Below, piece after piece: positions 17,464 to 26,718 of a DNA stretch of 64,000 bases (position 1 is its first letter; each line of letters begins with the position of its first letter). The notes beneath the pieces are model-generated. The model did not search any database. It saw nothing but the letters and a program-made list of their open reading frames with translations, and was not told the DNA's origin. The stretch is from Bacteroides sp. GM023 (lineage in GTDB: Bacteria > Bacteroidota > Bacteroidia > Bacteroidales > Bacteroidaceae). Location of the stretch: NCBI RefSeq assembly GCF_014750685.1, contig NZ_JAAXGE010000003.1:372001-436000 (forward strand). The letters are read 5' to 3'. A program made the position numbers and the translations under genes.

Positions 17464-18621
17464 ATGGCAGTTAAATTGTGGACAGTACATTTTATGCGGA
17501 TATGTGTAGCTAATTTGCTGTTGTTTATATCCTTGTATGTGTTATTTCCGGTACTTTCCGTTGAGATGGCCGACCGTCTCGGAGTGCCGGTCGCACAGAC
17601 AGGAGTAATCTTTCTCTTTTTCACGCTGGGAATGTTCCTTATCGGCCCTTTCCATGCCTACCTCGTAGATGCATACAAACGTAAGAGTGTGTGTGTATTC
17701 TCTTTTGCCCTCCTGGTAGCGGCAACGGTAGGTTATGCTTTTGTGACCAACATCACGGAACTTATCCTGTTGAGCACCGTACAGGGATTAGCATTCGGCA
17801 TAGCCACCACAGCAGGCATCACCCTGGCAATCGACATCACCAACTCCACACTGCGCAGTGCGGGGAATGTCAGTTTCTCATGGGTGGCACGCCTGGGAAT
17901 GATACTCGGTATCATCCTCGGAGTATGGCTCTATCAGAGTTACTCCTTCCAAAATCTGCTGTCCGTCTCCGTTATCACCGGAGCAGCGGGAATCCTGGTA
18001 GTGTCCGGTGTCTATGTGCCTTTCCGCGCGCCGATTGTCACCAAGCTCTATTCCTTCGACCGCTTCTTGCTGTTGCGGAGTTGGGTTCCTGCCATCAATA
18101 TGATTCTGATTACGTTCGTGCCGGGACTATTGATTCCGCTCGTTCATCCTTTCCTTAACGACTCTGTGCTCGGAACTACGGGAATCCCCGTACCTTTCTT
18201 TGCAGGAGTGGGAGTAGGATACCTCGTATCCCTGTTCCTAGCTCGCCTGTTCTTTATGAAAGAGAAAACGCTCAGAATGGTCATTATAGGAATCGGACTG
18301 GAAATGCTCGCTATGTCCCTGTTGAATGTCACTGCATCCGTAGTGGCCCCTTCCATACTCCTGGGACTTGGACTGGGACTTATCATGCCGGAATTTCTGG
18401 TCATGTTTGTGAAACTGTCCCATCACTGCCAACGTGGAACGGCAAACACCACCCATCTCCTGGCAAGTGAAATCGGTATCTCTTTAGGAATCGCCGCTAC
18501 GTGCTACATGGATATGGATACTGACAAGATGCTTCATGTCGGACAGATGGTAGCTTCGATAGCCCTGGTATTCTTCGTTATCGTGACATACCCTTATTAT
18601 AAGCGTAAGAAAGTAAGATAA
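17464..18621 (+). CDS. MFS transporter
   Basis: 385 residues with about 12 hydrophobic segments. The loop after segment 2 (FHAYLVDAYKRKSVCVFSFALL) is the usual MFS motif A region in degenerate form, and GLAFGIATTAG falls near segment 4. It resembles sugar- or drug-efflux MFS proteins. It starts 9 bases after panB, so it may share that transcript, but nothing in the sequence shows it moves pantothenate. A strong terminator follows. Confidence 0.85.
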   Translation: MAVKLWTVHFMRICVANLLLFISLYVLFPVLSVEMADRLGVPVAQTGVIFLFFTLGMFLIGPFHAYLVDAYKRKSVCVFSFALLVAATVGYAFVTNITELILLSTVQGLAFGIATTAGITLAIDITNSTLRSAGNVSFSWVARLGMILGIILGVWLYQSYSFQNLLSVSVITGAAGILVVSGVYVPFRAPIVTKLYSFDRFLLLRSWVPAINMILITFVPGLLIPLVHPFLNDSVLGTTGIPVPFFAGVGVGYLVSLFLARLFFMKEKTLRMVIIGIGLEMLAMSLLNVTASVVAPSILLGLGLGLIMPEFLVMFVKLSHHCQRGTANTTHLLASEIGISLGIAATCYMDMDTDKMLHVGQMVASIALVFFVIVTYPYYKRKKVR

Positions 18622-18675
18622 ATCCTTCCTGAAAGATGGCGTTACTATCCGCATGATATAGTGACGCTATACTAT

Positions 18676-18718
18676 AAAAATAGTGACGCTATCCGTACAT
18701 GATAGCGTCACTATTTTT
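18676..18718. terminator. Bidirectional terminator between MFS gene and relA
   Basis: An 18-bp perfect stem (18676-18693 with 18701-18718), loop CGTACAT, ending in a run of T on the plus strand and, by symmetry, on the minus strand. A second partial copy of its core (AGTGACGCTAT) lies just upstream at 18660-18670, so the element seems to have been duplicated. Confidence 0.9.
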
Positions 18719-18746
18719 TATATGCCTGTATGCTGTTGTTAATTCC

Positions 18747-20969
18747 TTAATTCCGGCTAACCTGTTTTACTCCCTTCACCGTTCTCAACTTCTTGATAAG
18801 CGCTTCCAGTCTTCCCGTATCGCCAACCATAACCGTCAGCGTCCCCGAGAACAAGCCGTCATGCGAATCAATGCCGATAGAACGCAGGGTAATTCCGTTC
18901 TCCTTAGATATAATAGAAGTGATATTCGTCACGATACCAATATCATCATGTCCCACAACGCGCAGCGTGATAGGATATTGCGTACCTACCGACTTACCTG
19001 CCCAGCGAGCCTTCACAATACGGTAGCCGAAACGTTCACGCATCTGATTCGCGTTCGGGCAGTCTTTCCTGTGAATCTTGATTCCCCCGCTTACCGTCAC
19101 GAAACCGAATACATCATCACCATAAATAGGATTACAACACTTTGCCAGTTTAAATTCCAGCCCTTTCAGATTCTGGTCAATCACAAGCACGTCCTCTTTT
19201 GAAGTCGTCTCTTCCTGCACCACCTGCATATTATATCCCTCGGCGCTACGATACACAATCTCGTCATGCGTATCATTATCCCGCTTCTGCTGCTCGATAT
19301 ATTTGTCCAAAACCTCGTTGACATCCAGTGCTTCATCAGCTATTTTCTGATAAAACTCCGTCACGTTCTTGAACCCTAAACGCTTGATAAGACGCATCAT
19401 TGTCGCCTCGTCATACTCCAGTTTACGGTTCTTGAACTTCCGTTCCAACGTCTCCTTCGCAAAGTCATGCTGACGTGCCACCATCTCTTTGAGAGCCTGC
19501 CGAATCTTCGTGCGGGCTTTGGAAGTCGTCACGATATTCAGCCAGTCCTGTTTAGGTGTCTGTGTATTCGAAGTCATAATCTCCACCTGGTCGCCGCTGT
19601 TCAGCTTCTGCTTCAGTTGAACATTCTTTCCGTTCACCCTCGCGCCGATGCACTTGCATCCCAATTTGCTATGGATATGGAAAGCAAAGTCGAGCACCGT
19701 AGCTCCCTTTGCCAACTTGAACAAATCCCCTTTGGGCGTGAAAACGAAAACTTCGTCCTCGTAAAGGTCCATTTTGAACTGGTCCATTACCTTCATCGAG
19801 TCGTTGTCCGCATTCTCCAACGCTTCCCGTACCGAAGTCAGCCATTCGTCCAGGCCCGTTTCGCCCTTGATACCTTTGTATCTCCAGTGCGCGGCCAGTC
19901 CGCGTTCCGCGATTTCGTCCATGCGGCGGGTACGTATCTGCACTTCCACCCATTTCCCTTCCGGGCCCATCACGGTGATGTGCAACGACTCGTAACCATT
20001 GCTTTTCGGGATAGACAACCAGTCGCGTAGCCGCTTCGGATTCGGCTGATACATATCCGTTACGATAGAATATACCTGCCAACATTCCTGCTTCTCCTTC
20101 GCCGGTTCCGGTTCCGAATCCAGGATAATACGGATAGCAAACAAGTCATAAATCCCTTCAAACGGAGTCTTCTGTTTCTGAATCTTGTTCCATATTGAAT
20201 GGATGGACTTGGTACGCCCCTTGATGTCGAACTTCAGTCCCGCTGCCGCCACCTTCCTTTGGATAGGCTCGATAAAAGCAGCGATATACTTGTCACGTGA
20301 CGCCTTCGTCTCGTTCAACTTATCCTTTATATAATAATAGGTATCCCGCTGCGTATATTTCAGCGACAAATCTTCCAATTCCGATTTCAACTTGTAAAGC
20401 CCCAACTTATGCGCCAACGGAGCATACAGATAAGCAGCCTCGTTCGCCACCTTGTTGCGGTCTTCCTCCTTGCCCGTATCCTTGATTTTGCGCATCACGT
20501 TCACGCGGTCGGCAATCATAATCAGAATCACACGCATATCTTCGGCAAACGAGAGCAGCAGGTTACGGAAATTCTCCGACTCAATCGCCGGACTCTTGGC
20601 ATATAGCTCATTCGTCTTCACCAATCCCTTGATGATGCTCGCCACATCTTCCCCATATTCCGCATTCACTTCCTCGATGGAGAGTATATGCGATTTCACA
20701 ATCTCGTGCAGCATGATACCAATCAGGCACGAGCCCTTCATTCCAATTTCCTCGGCCACGATGACCGCCGTTTGTAAATCTCTGATGACGGGATTCATCC
20801 CGAAGTTATTGCGTTGCAGCCCGTTACATTGTGCCGCTTTGATTAGATGTTTCTTTAACTTTAGGCAATCCTGCCAGGAAATGCTGTCTCCGGCAGATAG
20901 CATCAAATGCCGGTAGAGTGAAAAAAGCTCCTTTTTTTCCTCCGATGTAAAAAAGACGTCCATATTCAA
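18747..20969 (-). CDS. relA: RelA-type (p)ppGpp synthetase with degenerate hydrolase domain
   Basis: 740 residues. Domain order: HD-like hydrolase region (about 40-170), synthetase (about 235-350, with GRTKSIHSIWNKIQ and LSIPKSNGYESLHITVMGP), TGS (about 408-470, DEVFVFTPKGDLFKLAKGAT), zinc-finger-like/helical region with the CC pair in KCCNPIYGD, and a C-terminal ACT domain. The hydrolase site is broken: the metal His region reads GMNP (N59), HD is H88-E89, and the ED pair is K92-S93. It should therefore make but not degrade the alarmone. Bacteroidetes usually encode a second, bifunctional RSH elsewhere. Single gene, divergent from DUF4301. Confidence 0.93.
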   Translation of the reverse strand: MNMDVFFTSEEKKELFSLYRHLMLSAGDSISWQDCLKLKKHLIKAAQCNGLQRNNFGMNPVIRDLQTAVIVAEEIGMKGSCLIGIMLHEIVKSHILSIEEVNAEYGEDVASIIKGLVKTNELYAKSPAIESENFRNLLLSFAEDMRVILIMIADRVNVMRKIKDTGKEEDRNKVANEAAYLYAPLAHKLGLYKLKSELEDLSLKYTQRDTYYYIKDKLNETKASRDKYIAAFIEPIQRKVAAAGLKFDIKGRTKSIHSIWNKIQKQKTPFEGIYDLFAIRIILDSEPEPAKEKQECWQVYSIVTDMYQPNPKRLRDWLSIPKSNGYESLHITVMGPEGKWVEVQIRTRRMDEIAERGLAAHWRYKGIKGETGLDEWLTSVREALENADNDSMKVMDQFKMDLYEDEVFVFTPKGDLFKLAKGATVLDFAFHIHSKLGCKCIGARVNGKNVQLKQKLNSGDQVEIMTSNTQTPKQDWLNIVTTSKARTKIRQALKEMVARQHDFAKETLERKFKNRKLEYDEATMMRLIKRLGFKNVTEFYQKIADEALDVNEVLDKYIEQQKRDNDTHDEIVYRSAEGYNMQVVQEETTSKEDVLVIDQNLKGLEFKLAKCCNPIYGDDVFGFVTVSGGIKIHRKDCPNANQMRERFGYRIVKARWAGKSVGTQYPITLRVVGHDDIGIVTNITSIISKENGITLRSIGIDSHDGLFSGTLTVMVGDTGRLEALIKKLRTVKGVKQVSRN

Positions 20970-20985
20970 TCTTGTTAATTCGATG

Positions 20986-20993
20986 TAAAAGTA
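20986..20993 (-). promoter_or_regulatory. Probable -7 element of relA
   Basis: Minus strand TACTTTTA, one mismatch from TAnnTTTG, 16 bases before the ATG. Tentative. Confidence 0.4.
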
Positions 20994-21035
20994 CTTTTTT
21001 TCTTGGTTATTCGGTAAGAAGTAAATAACATTTTG

Positions 21036-21043
21036 TATTTTTG
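21036..21043 (+). promoter_or_regulatory. -7 promoter element of the DUF4301 gene
   Basis: TATTTTTG fits TAnnTTTG, 26 bases before the ATG at 21070. Confidence 0.65.
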
Positions 21044-21069
21044 GGCATCAATTAATAAATTTAGATAGT

Positions 21070-22587
21070 ATGATAACGACACAGGACAAAGAGTTGCTTG
21101 CCAAGAAAGGCATCACGGAAGAACAAATAGCCGAGCAACTGGCTTGCTTCCAGACAGGTTTTCCTTTTTTGAGACTGGACGCTGCCGCTTCCATCGAGAA
21201 AGGTATATTAGCCCCCGGCGCTGAAGAGCAGAAAGCATATTTGGCAGCGTGGGACGCATATACAAACACAGATAAGACTATTGTGAAGTTTGTACCGGCT
21301 TCGGGTGCCGCGAGCCGTATGTTCAAGAACCTCTTCGAGTTTCTGTCTGCCGACTATGACGTGCCGACTACAAAATTCGAACAAGTATTCTTCGACGGTA
21401 TCAACGATTTTGCTTTCTATGATGACCTCAATGTAGCTTGCCAGCGTACAGCCGGAAAAGACATTCCCGGATTAATCGAAGCAGGCAACTATAAAGCCGT
21501 AGTTTCCGCATTGCTCGAAACTGCCGGGCTGAATTACGGCGCACTGCCGAAAGGTCTGCTCAAATTCCATAAATATCCCGAAGGCGCACGCACTCCGCTA
21601 GAAGAGCACCTTGCCGAAGGAGCCATGTACGCAGCCGGAAAGAGCGGCAAAGTCAACGTGCACTTCACCGTATCTACCGAGCATCGCGAACTCTTCAAGA
21701 AACTGGTGGAAGAAAAGTCCGGCGAATTTGCCAAACGCTACGGAGTGGATTACTACATCACCTTCTCCGAGCAGAAACCGAGTACCGACACCATTGCTGC
21801 CGATATGGACAACCAACCGTTCCGCGACAACGACAAACTGCTGTTCCGTCCGGGTGGACACGGCGCGTTGATTGAGAATCTGAACGACCTCGATGCCGAT
21901 ATTATCTTTATCAAGAACATCGACAACGTTGTCCCCGACAAACTGAAGGAAGATACCGTTACTTATAAGAAACTGATTGCCGGCGTACTCGTCTCCCTGC
22001 AAAAGCAGGCGTTCGAATACCTCGAACTGCTCGACAGCGGCAAATACACGCACGACCAAATGATGGAAATGCTTCAGTTCCTGCAAAAGAAACTTTTCTG
22101 CAAGAATCCGGAAACGAAAGACCTCGAAGATTCCGTACTCGCCATCTATCTGAAGAACAAACTGAACCGTCCGATGCGTGTCTGCGGAATGGTGAAGAAC
22201 GTAGGCGAACCGGGTGGAGGCCCGTTCCTTGCATACAACAGTGACGGAACGATTTCCCTGCAAATCCTCGAAAGCTCGCAAATCGACATGAACGACCCCG
22301 AGAAGAAGGAAATGTTCGAGAATGGTACGCACTTCAATCCGGTAGACCTAGTATGTGCCGTACGTGACTATAAAGGTCATAAATTCGATTTAGTGAACTA
22401 CGTAGATAAGGCAACAGGCTTCATCTCCTACAAATCAAAGAACGGCAAAGACCTGAAAGCTCTCGAACTCCCCGGATTGTGGAACGGTGCGATGAGCGAC
22501 TGGAACACCGTATTTGTAGAAGTTCCCCTCTCTACCTTCAATCCGGTGAAGACGGTGAACGACCTGCTGCGCGAGCAACATCAGTAA
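21070..22587 (+). CDS. DUF4301 family protein
   Basis: 505 residues, cytoplasmic, no signal peptide or membrane segment. I recognise it as the DUF4301 family of Bacteroidetes, of unknown function. Conserved-looking blocks include KFVPASGAASRMFKNL (about 75-90), a phosphate-binding-like Gly/Ser loop, LFRPGGHGALIENLNDLDADIIFIKNIDNVVPD (about 259-290) and CGMVKNVGEPGGGPFLAYNSDGT (about 375-400). The paired Gly-rich loops suggest a nucleotidyl- or phospho-transferase-like fold; that is inference only. Divergent from relA and followed by GC-rich hairpins. Confidence 0.85.
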   Translation: MITTQDKELLAKKGITEEQIAEQLACFQTGFPFLRLDAAASIEKGILAPGAEEQKAYLAAWDAYTNTDKTIVKFVPASGAASRMFKNLFEFLSADYDVPTTKFEQVFFDGINDFAFYDDLNVACQRTAGKDIPGLIEAGNYKAVVSALLETAGLNYGALPKGLLKFHKYPEGARTPLEEHLAEGAMYAAGKSGKVNVHFTVSTEHRELFKKLVEEKSGEFAKRYGVDYYITFSEQKPSTDTIAADMDNQPFRDNDKLLFRPGGHGALIENLNDLDADIIFIKNIDNVVPDKLKEDTVTYKKLIAGVLVSLQKQAFEYLELLDSGKYTHDQMMEMLQFLQKKLFCKNPETKDLEDSVLAIYLKNKLNRPMRVCGMVKNVGEPGGGPFLAYNSDGTISLQILESSQIDMNDPEKKEMFENGTHFNPVDLVCAVRDYKGHKFDLVNYVDKATGFISYKSKNGKDLKALELPGLWNGAMSDWNTVFVEVPLSTFNPVKTVNDLLREQHQ

Positions 22588-22602
22588 AGCAAAAAGGCGA
22601 CC

Positions 22603-22690
22603 GCCCGGTCGGGGAAAACCGGGCAGCCGCTTCCCACAAATTAACAGCCCGGTTGCGTTTGAGCGGCTTTGCGTCCGCAAGCAACCGGCT
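22603..22690 (+). terminator. GC-rich hairpin pair after the DUF4301 gene
   Basis: Stem 1: GCCCGGT (22603-22609) with ACCGGGC (22618-22624). Stem 2: AGCCCGGTTGC (22646-22656) with GCAACCGGCT (22681-22690), one bulged C. GCCGC near 22627 and GCGGC near 22663 could also pair, so alternative folds exist. No strong U-run follows, so termination may be partial and the next gene could be co-transcribed. Confidence 0.5.
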
Positions 22691-22711
22691 ATTTAAAAAA
22701 GAGTGTTTAGA

Positions 22712-23335
22712 ATGAATCAGATTGAGAAAATCATTGATATTGCTACCTGGAACAGAAAAGAACATTTCGAGCACTTCTGTGCTTTTGACGACCCGTTTTT
22801 CGGAGTGACGGTCAATGTAGACTGCACCCGTGCGTATCAGGAAGCCAAGGACAAAGGCGTATCTTTCTCCCTCTTACTCCTGCACCGGATTATCACCGCT
22901 GCCGCCAAAGTCGAAGAATTTCGTTACCGTATCGAAGGGGATAGGGTAGTGTGTTATGACAGTCTTCTGCCCGAAGCCACCGTAGGCCGTGCCGACCATA
23001 CGTTTTCTTTCGCCGCCTTCGAATATGACCCGGACGAACTTACCTTCATCCGCAAAGCGAAAGCCGAAATGGAACGTCTGCAAGCCACCACCGGACTGAA
23101 CAAAGGGGGAACATTCCACCCTAACGCCATCCATTACTCGGCTGTTCCGTGGCTCACTTTCACAGATATGAAACACCCCACCAATATGCGTTCGGGCGAT
23201 AGCGTCCCCAAAATCTCCACCGGAAAGTATTTCCGCGAAGGAGAGAAACTGCTGCTGCCTGTCTCCGTCACTTGTCATCATGGACTGATGGATGGTTATC
23301 ATGTCGCCAAGTTTATTGAAATCCTCGATTTATAA
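22712..23335 (+). CDS. CAT-like acetyltransferase (chloramphenicol acetyltransferase family)
   Basis: 207 residues from the ATG at 22712 (MNQIEKIIDIATWNRKEHFE). The fold signature is complete: WNRKEHFEHFCAFDDPFFG near the start and the catalytic HHGLMDGYHV near the end, with His190 and Asp194 of HxxxDG. CAT proteins are trimeric acyl-CoA-dependent O-acetyltransferases. Chromosomal Bacteroides members of this kind are common and need not confer resistance. A GTG three codons upstream is possible but less likely. It leads into the PagL-like and ogt genes with short gaps (31 and 12 bases), so the three probably form an operon. Confidence 0.85.
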   Translation: MNQIEKIIDIATWNRKEHFEHFCAFDDPFFGVTVNVDCTRAYQEAKDKGVSFSLLLLHRIITAAAKVEEFRYRIEGDRVVCYDSLLPEATVGRADHTFSFAAFEYDPDELTFIRKAKAEMERLQATTGLNKGGTFHPNAIHYSAVPWLTFTDMKHPTNMRSGDSVPKISTGKYFREGEKLLLPVSVTCHHGLMDGYHVAKFIEILDL

Positions 23336-23366
23336 ACTTCGTTCTAAAAAGACAAAGTAGACGTCT

Positions 23367-24818
23367 ATGAGATTCAAAGCACCAAGATGGAAAGCCATCG
23401 CCTTCCGCACTGCCTTCCGTTATGTATTCCGTTCGGCATCCCGCACTGCCTTCCGTTTTACCTTCTGTTCGACATTACTTTTTCCGGGAGCTTTCTTACA
23501 TTCACAGGAAGTCCGGCAGGATACACTGGAAGCTACCCGTCAGAATGTGGAGCAACTTCAGGAAGTTGTACGTGAACTCCGTCAAGAAGTCAGGAAGCTA
23601 CAGGAAGAAATCCGCGGACTCCGGCAGGGAAATTTCCCGGAATACGGGGAATACGGATTCGATTCCGTTTCGGCATACACTTCCCATCGCTTTATCCATC
23701 GCCTGGGCATAGAAGCCCGCCCGCAATACGTATTTCCCACCAATCCTTTCCTGCGAGGAGAGAACGAGCGGTGGAAACCGATTCAGACGTCTTTTTCCGC
23801 CCATCTGAAATATTCATTCAAATTTCGTCCCAATACTTGTGCCGACCGAATTTATGGCGGTGCCTATCAAGGTTTCGGCTTGGCATTCACTACCTTTGGC
23901 GACAAAAAACAGCTCGGTGACCCTTTCACTTTCTACCTGTTTCAAGGCGCACGCATCGCACGTTTCAATCCGCGCCTTTCGCTCAATTACGAGTGGAATT
24001 TCGGTATTTCCGCCGGATGGCAGCCGTATGACAATGATTATAATTCCTATAACGGAGCTGTCGGCTCCCGCATGAATGCTTACCTCAATGCAGGCATTTA
24101 CTTGAACTGGGCGTTCTCCCGCTATTTCGACCTGATAATTGGTGGCGACTTCACGCATTTCTCCAACGGAAACACCAAGTTTCCCAACGCAGGAGTGAAC
24201 ACTACCGGAGCTAAAATCGGACTGGTCTACAACTTCAACCGTGAAGAATCCGACCTGACCAAATCGCTGGTAACTCCTTTGATTCCCCGCTTCCCGCGCC
24301 ACATTAGTTATGACCTTGTCATGTTTGGCTCATGGCGACGGAAAGGAGTATATGTAGAGAGTGGAAAACAGATTGCTTCTCCCGGCAGTTATCCCGTGGC
24401 AGGATTCAACTTTGCCCCGATGTACAATCTCAATTATAAATTCCGTTTCGGAGTTTCGTTGGATGGTGTCTATGATGGCAGTGCCAATGTCTATATCGAA
24501 GATGTCATTACAGAATACGGAGATACCGGTGCCCGCCGTTTTTGCAGACCGGGACTTCAGAATCAGCTTGCCCTGGGACTTTCGGGACGTGCGGAATACG
24601 TGATGCCTTATTTCACAATCGGCGTCGGCCTTGGCTCGAACGTACTTGGACGTGGCGACTTGCGTGGCTTATACCAGGTATTTGCCTTAAAGATGAACAT
24701 CACCCGTAGTTCATTCCTCCACATCGGCTACAACCTTCAGAACTTCCAGACTCCTAATTATCTGATGCTCGGACTCGGTTTCCGTTTCCATAATAAATAT
24801 CCCAAAGTACGTCACTAA
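23367..24818 (+). CDS. PagL-like outer-membrane barrel (putative lipid A deacylase)
   Basis: 483 residues. An odd Arg-rich N-terminus with an in-frame 12-codon repeat (RTAFRYVFRSAS / RTAFRFTF...) leads into a signal core ending near LHSQ. A coiled coil follows at about 52-90 (QNVEQLQEVVRELRQEVRKL), then a beta-barrel. FTHFSNGNTKFPNAGVNTTG (H264, S266) resembles the catalytic His-x-Ser of PagL lipid A 3-O-deacylases. I see no obvious catalytic Glu in the expected place, so activity is uncertain. The tail GLGFRFHNKYPKVRH lacks the usual terminal Phe. Probably co-transcribed with the CAT-like and ogt genes. Confidence 0.65.
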   Translation: MRFKAPRWKAIAFRTAFRYVFRSASRTAFRFTFCSTLLFPGAFLHSQEVRQDTLEATRQNVEQLQEVVRELRQEVRKLQEEIRGLRQGNFPEYGEYGFDSVSAYTSHRFIHRLGIEARPQYVFPTNPFLRGENERWKPIQTSFSAHLKYSFKFRPNTCADRIYGGAYQGFGLAFTTFGDKKQLGDPFTFYLFQGARIARFNPRLSLNYEWNFGISAGWQPYDNDYNSYNGAVGSRMNAYLNAGIYLNWAFSRYFDLIIGGDFTHFSNGNTKFPNAGVNTTGAKIGLVYNFNREESDLTKSLVTPLIPRFPRHISYDLVMFGSWRRKGVYVESGKQIASPGSYPVAGFNFAPMYNLNYKFRFGVSLDGVYDGSANVYIEDVITEYGDTGARRFCRPGLQNQLALGLSGRAEYVMPYFTIGVGLGSNVLGRGDLRGLYQVFALKMNITRSSFLHIGYNLQNFQTPNYLMLGLGFRFHNKYPKVRH

Positions 24819-24830
24819 ATACACAGCGTT

Positions 24831-25427
24831 ATGATGAGGAATCAGCCTCCTGCAATCATTGAGGTTATCAGTCCTGAAGAGTGTCAATCTTCCGGCAAGG
24901 GTTGGACGATGGAATACGGCTTTGCCGATACTCCTTTCGGACAGTGCTTCATAGCTTCCACCCCGCAAGGCATCTGCAACTTCCAGTTTGTGGACGATGA
25001 CGCAGAAGAAATCTTGTCCGCCCATAAGGATGAATGGAAAGAAGCCGACCATGTACGCAACGACTCGATGGCGACCGATATTGTCTGGCATCTTTTCTCA
25101 GACCCACTCGGGAAACGCAGCGAACCTCTGAAACTTCACGTCAAAGGAACTCCCTTTCAGGTAGAAGTATGGGAAGCCCTGCTCACCATCCCTATGGGAA
25201 CGGTAGTGACTTACAGCGAACTGGCTCAAATCATGCACCAAGAGAAAGCAGTACGTGCCGTAGCTTCTGCCATCGCACGCAATCCTGTCGGGCTGATTAT
25301 TCCCTGTCACCGCGTGATTCGTACCGGCGGTGCTATCGGACAGTATCACTGGAAAAGTGAGCGGAAAGCGACTATCATAGGTTGGGAGAGGGCGCAATGC
25401 GAAGTCTTGTCTCATGGCAAGATATAG
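24831..25427 (+). CDS. ogt: Methylated-DNA-protein-cysteine methyltransferase
   Basis: 198 residues. Suicide repair enzyme that takes the methyl group from O6-methylguanine. The active site is IPCHRVI with acceptor C159, preceded by the helix-turn-helix region GTVVTYSELAQIMHQEKAVRAVASAIARNP (about 125-152) whose Arg finger is in VRAV. The N-terminal domain is longer than in minimal Ogt and carries no Ada-type zinc cysteines. Starts 12 bases after the PagL-like gene. Confidence 0.94.
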   Translation: MMRNQPPAIIEVISPEECQSSGKGWTMEYGFADTPFGQCFIASTPQGICNFQFVDDDAEEILSAHKDEWKEADHVRNDSMATDIVWHLFSDPLGKRSEPLKLHVKGTPFQVEVWEALLTIPMGTVVTYSELAQIMHQEKAVRAVASAIARNPVGLIIPCHRVIRTGGAIGQYHWKSERKATIIGWERAQCEVLSHGKI

Positions 25428-25498
25428 CCTGACTCCACAAATTGCATTTCTGCCGAACTATTTCCCTTTTATGGGTGCGATAGTTCATTGAAATATAC

Positions 25499-25506
25499 TA
25501 ATTTTG
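25499..25506 (+). promoter_or_regulatory. -7 promoter element of purT
   Basis: TAATTTTG is a perfect TAnnTTTG, 24 bases before the ATG at 25531. Confidence 0.7.
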
Positions 25507-25530
25507 CATCACTAATATAAAACACTCAAA

Positions 25531-26700
25531 ATGATGAAGAAAATACTGTTACTCGGTTCAGGAGAACTTGGAAAAGAGTTTGTAATCTCAGCTCAGCGCA
25601 AAGGTCAGCATATCATTGCCTGTGACTCTTATGCGGGAGCACCCGCTATGCAAGTGGCCGATGAATTTGAAGTATTCGACATGCTGAACGGTGAAGAACT
25701 GGAACGTGTCGTAAAGAAACACCAGCCGGACATTATCGTGCCGGAGATTGAAGCTATCCGCACAGAACGCCTGTACGACTTCGAGAAAGAAGGAATCCAG
25801 GTAGTGCCCAGCGCACGTGCCGTCAACTTCACGATGAATCGCAAAGCCATCCGCGACCTTGCCGCTAAAGAACTAGGACTGAAAACAGCCAAATATTTCT
25901 ACGCCAAGACACTGGAAGAACTGAAAGAAGCTGCCGCTCAAATCGGTTTCCCCTGTGTGGTAAAACCTTTAATGTCATCATCCGGTAAAGGACAATCCCT
26001 TGTGAAGAGCACCGACGAACTCGAACACGCCTGGGAATACGGATGCAGTGGCAGCCGTGGTGATATCCGCGAACTTATCATCGAAGAATTTATTAAGTTC
26101 GACAGCGAAATCACCCTGTTGACAGTTACTCAAAAGAACGGCCCTACCTTGTTCTGCCCGCCCATCGGACACGTACAGAAAGGTGGCGACTACCGTGAAA
26201 GTTTCCAACCCGCACATATCGACCCCGCCCATCTGAAAGAAGCGGAAGAAATGGCAGAAAAAGTAACCCGTGCCCTGACAGGCGCCGGACTGTGGGGAGT
26301 AGAATTCTTCCTGAGCCACGAAAACGGAGTTTACTTCTCCGAACTTTCTCCACGTCCGCACGATACGGGTATGGTGACATTGGCAGGAACGCAAAACCTG
26401 AACGAATTTGAACTCCATCTCCGTGCCGTCCTCGGTCTGCCTATCCCCGGCATCAAGCAGGAGCGGATAGGGGCAAGCGCCGTTATCCTTTCTCCGATTG
26501 CCAGCCAGGAACGTCCTCAATACCGCGGACTGGAAGAGGTGACCAAAGAAGAAGATACCTATCTCCGCATATTCGGCAAACCGTTTACCCGTGTCAACCG
26601 CCGCATGGGAGTAGTACTCTGCTATGCTCCGCTGGATTCCGACCTTGACGCACTGCGTGACAAGGCAAAGGCAATCGCTGAGAGAGTAGAAGTGTGCTAA
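25531..26700 (+). CDS. purT: Formate-dependent phosphoribosylglycinamide formyltransferase
   Basis: 389 residues, ATP-grasp enzyme. It uses formate and ATP to formylate GAR in purine synthesis, bypassing folate. The N-terminal Rossmann-like region is [21 protein letters not shown]; the GAR-binding segment [14 protein letters not shown] follows; the ATP-grasp domain has [15 protein letters not shown] (about 152-166) and metal ligands in LWGVEFFLS and [17 protein letters not shown]. Start is ATG-ATG; the second would remove one residue. A lipoprotein gene follows after 18 bases. Confidence 0.97.
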   Translation: MMKKILLLGSGELGKEFVISAQRKGQHIIACDSYAGAPAMQVADEFEVFDMLNGEELERVVKKHQPDIIVPEIEAIRTERLYDFEKEGIQVVPSARAVNFTMNRKAIRDLAAKELGLKTAKYFYAKTLEELKEAAAQIGFPCVVKPLMSSSGKGQSLVKSTDELEHAWEYGCSGSRGDIRELIIEEFIKFDSEITLLTVTQKNGPTLFCPPIGHVQKGGDYRESFQPAHIDPAHLKEAEEMAEKVTRALTGAGLWGVEFFLSHENGVYFSELSPRPHDTGMVTLAGTQNLNEFELHLRAVLGLPIPGIKQERIGASAVILSPIASQERPQYRGLEEVTKEEDTYLRIFGKPFTRVNRRMGVVLCYAPLDSDLDALRDKAKAIAERVEVC

Positions 26701-26718
26701 AGCCCCAAAAAACATATT

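Noticed and set aside
21598..22332. 244-codon frame antisense to the DUF4301 gene
   Set aside because: Shadow of the forward gene with low-complexity, unrecognisable protein.
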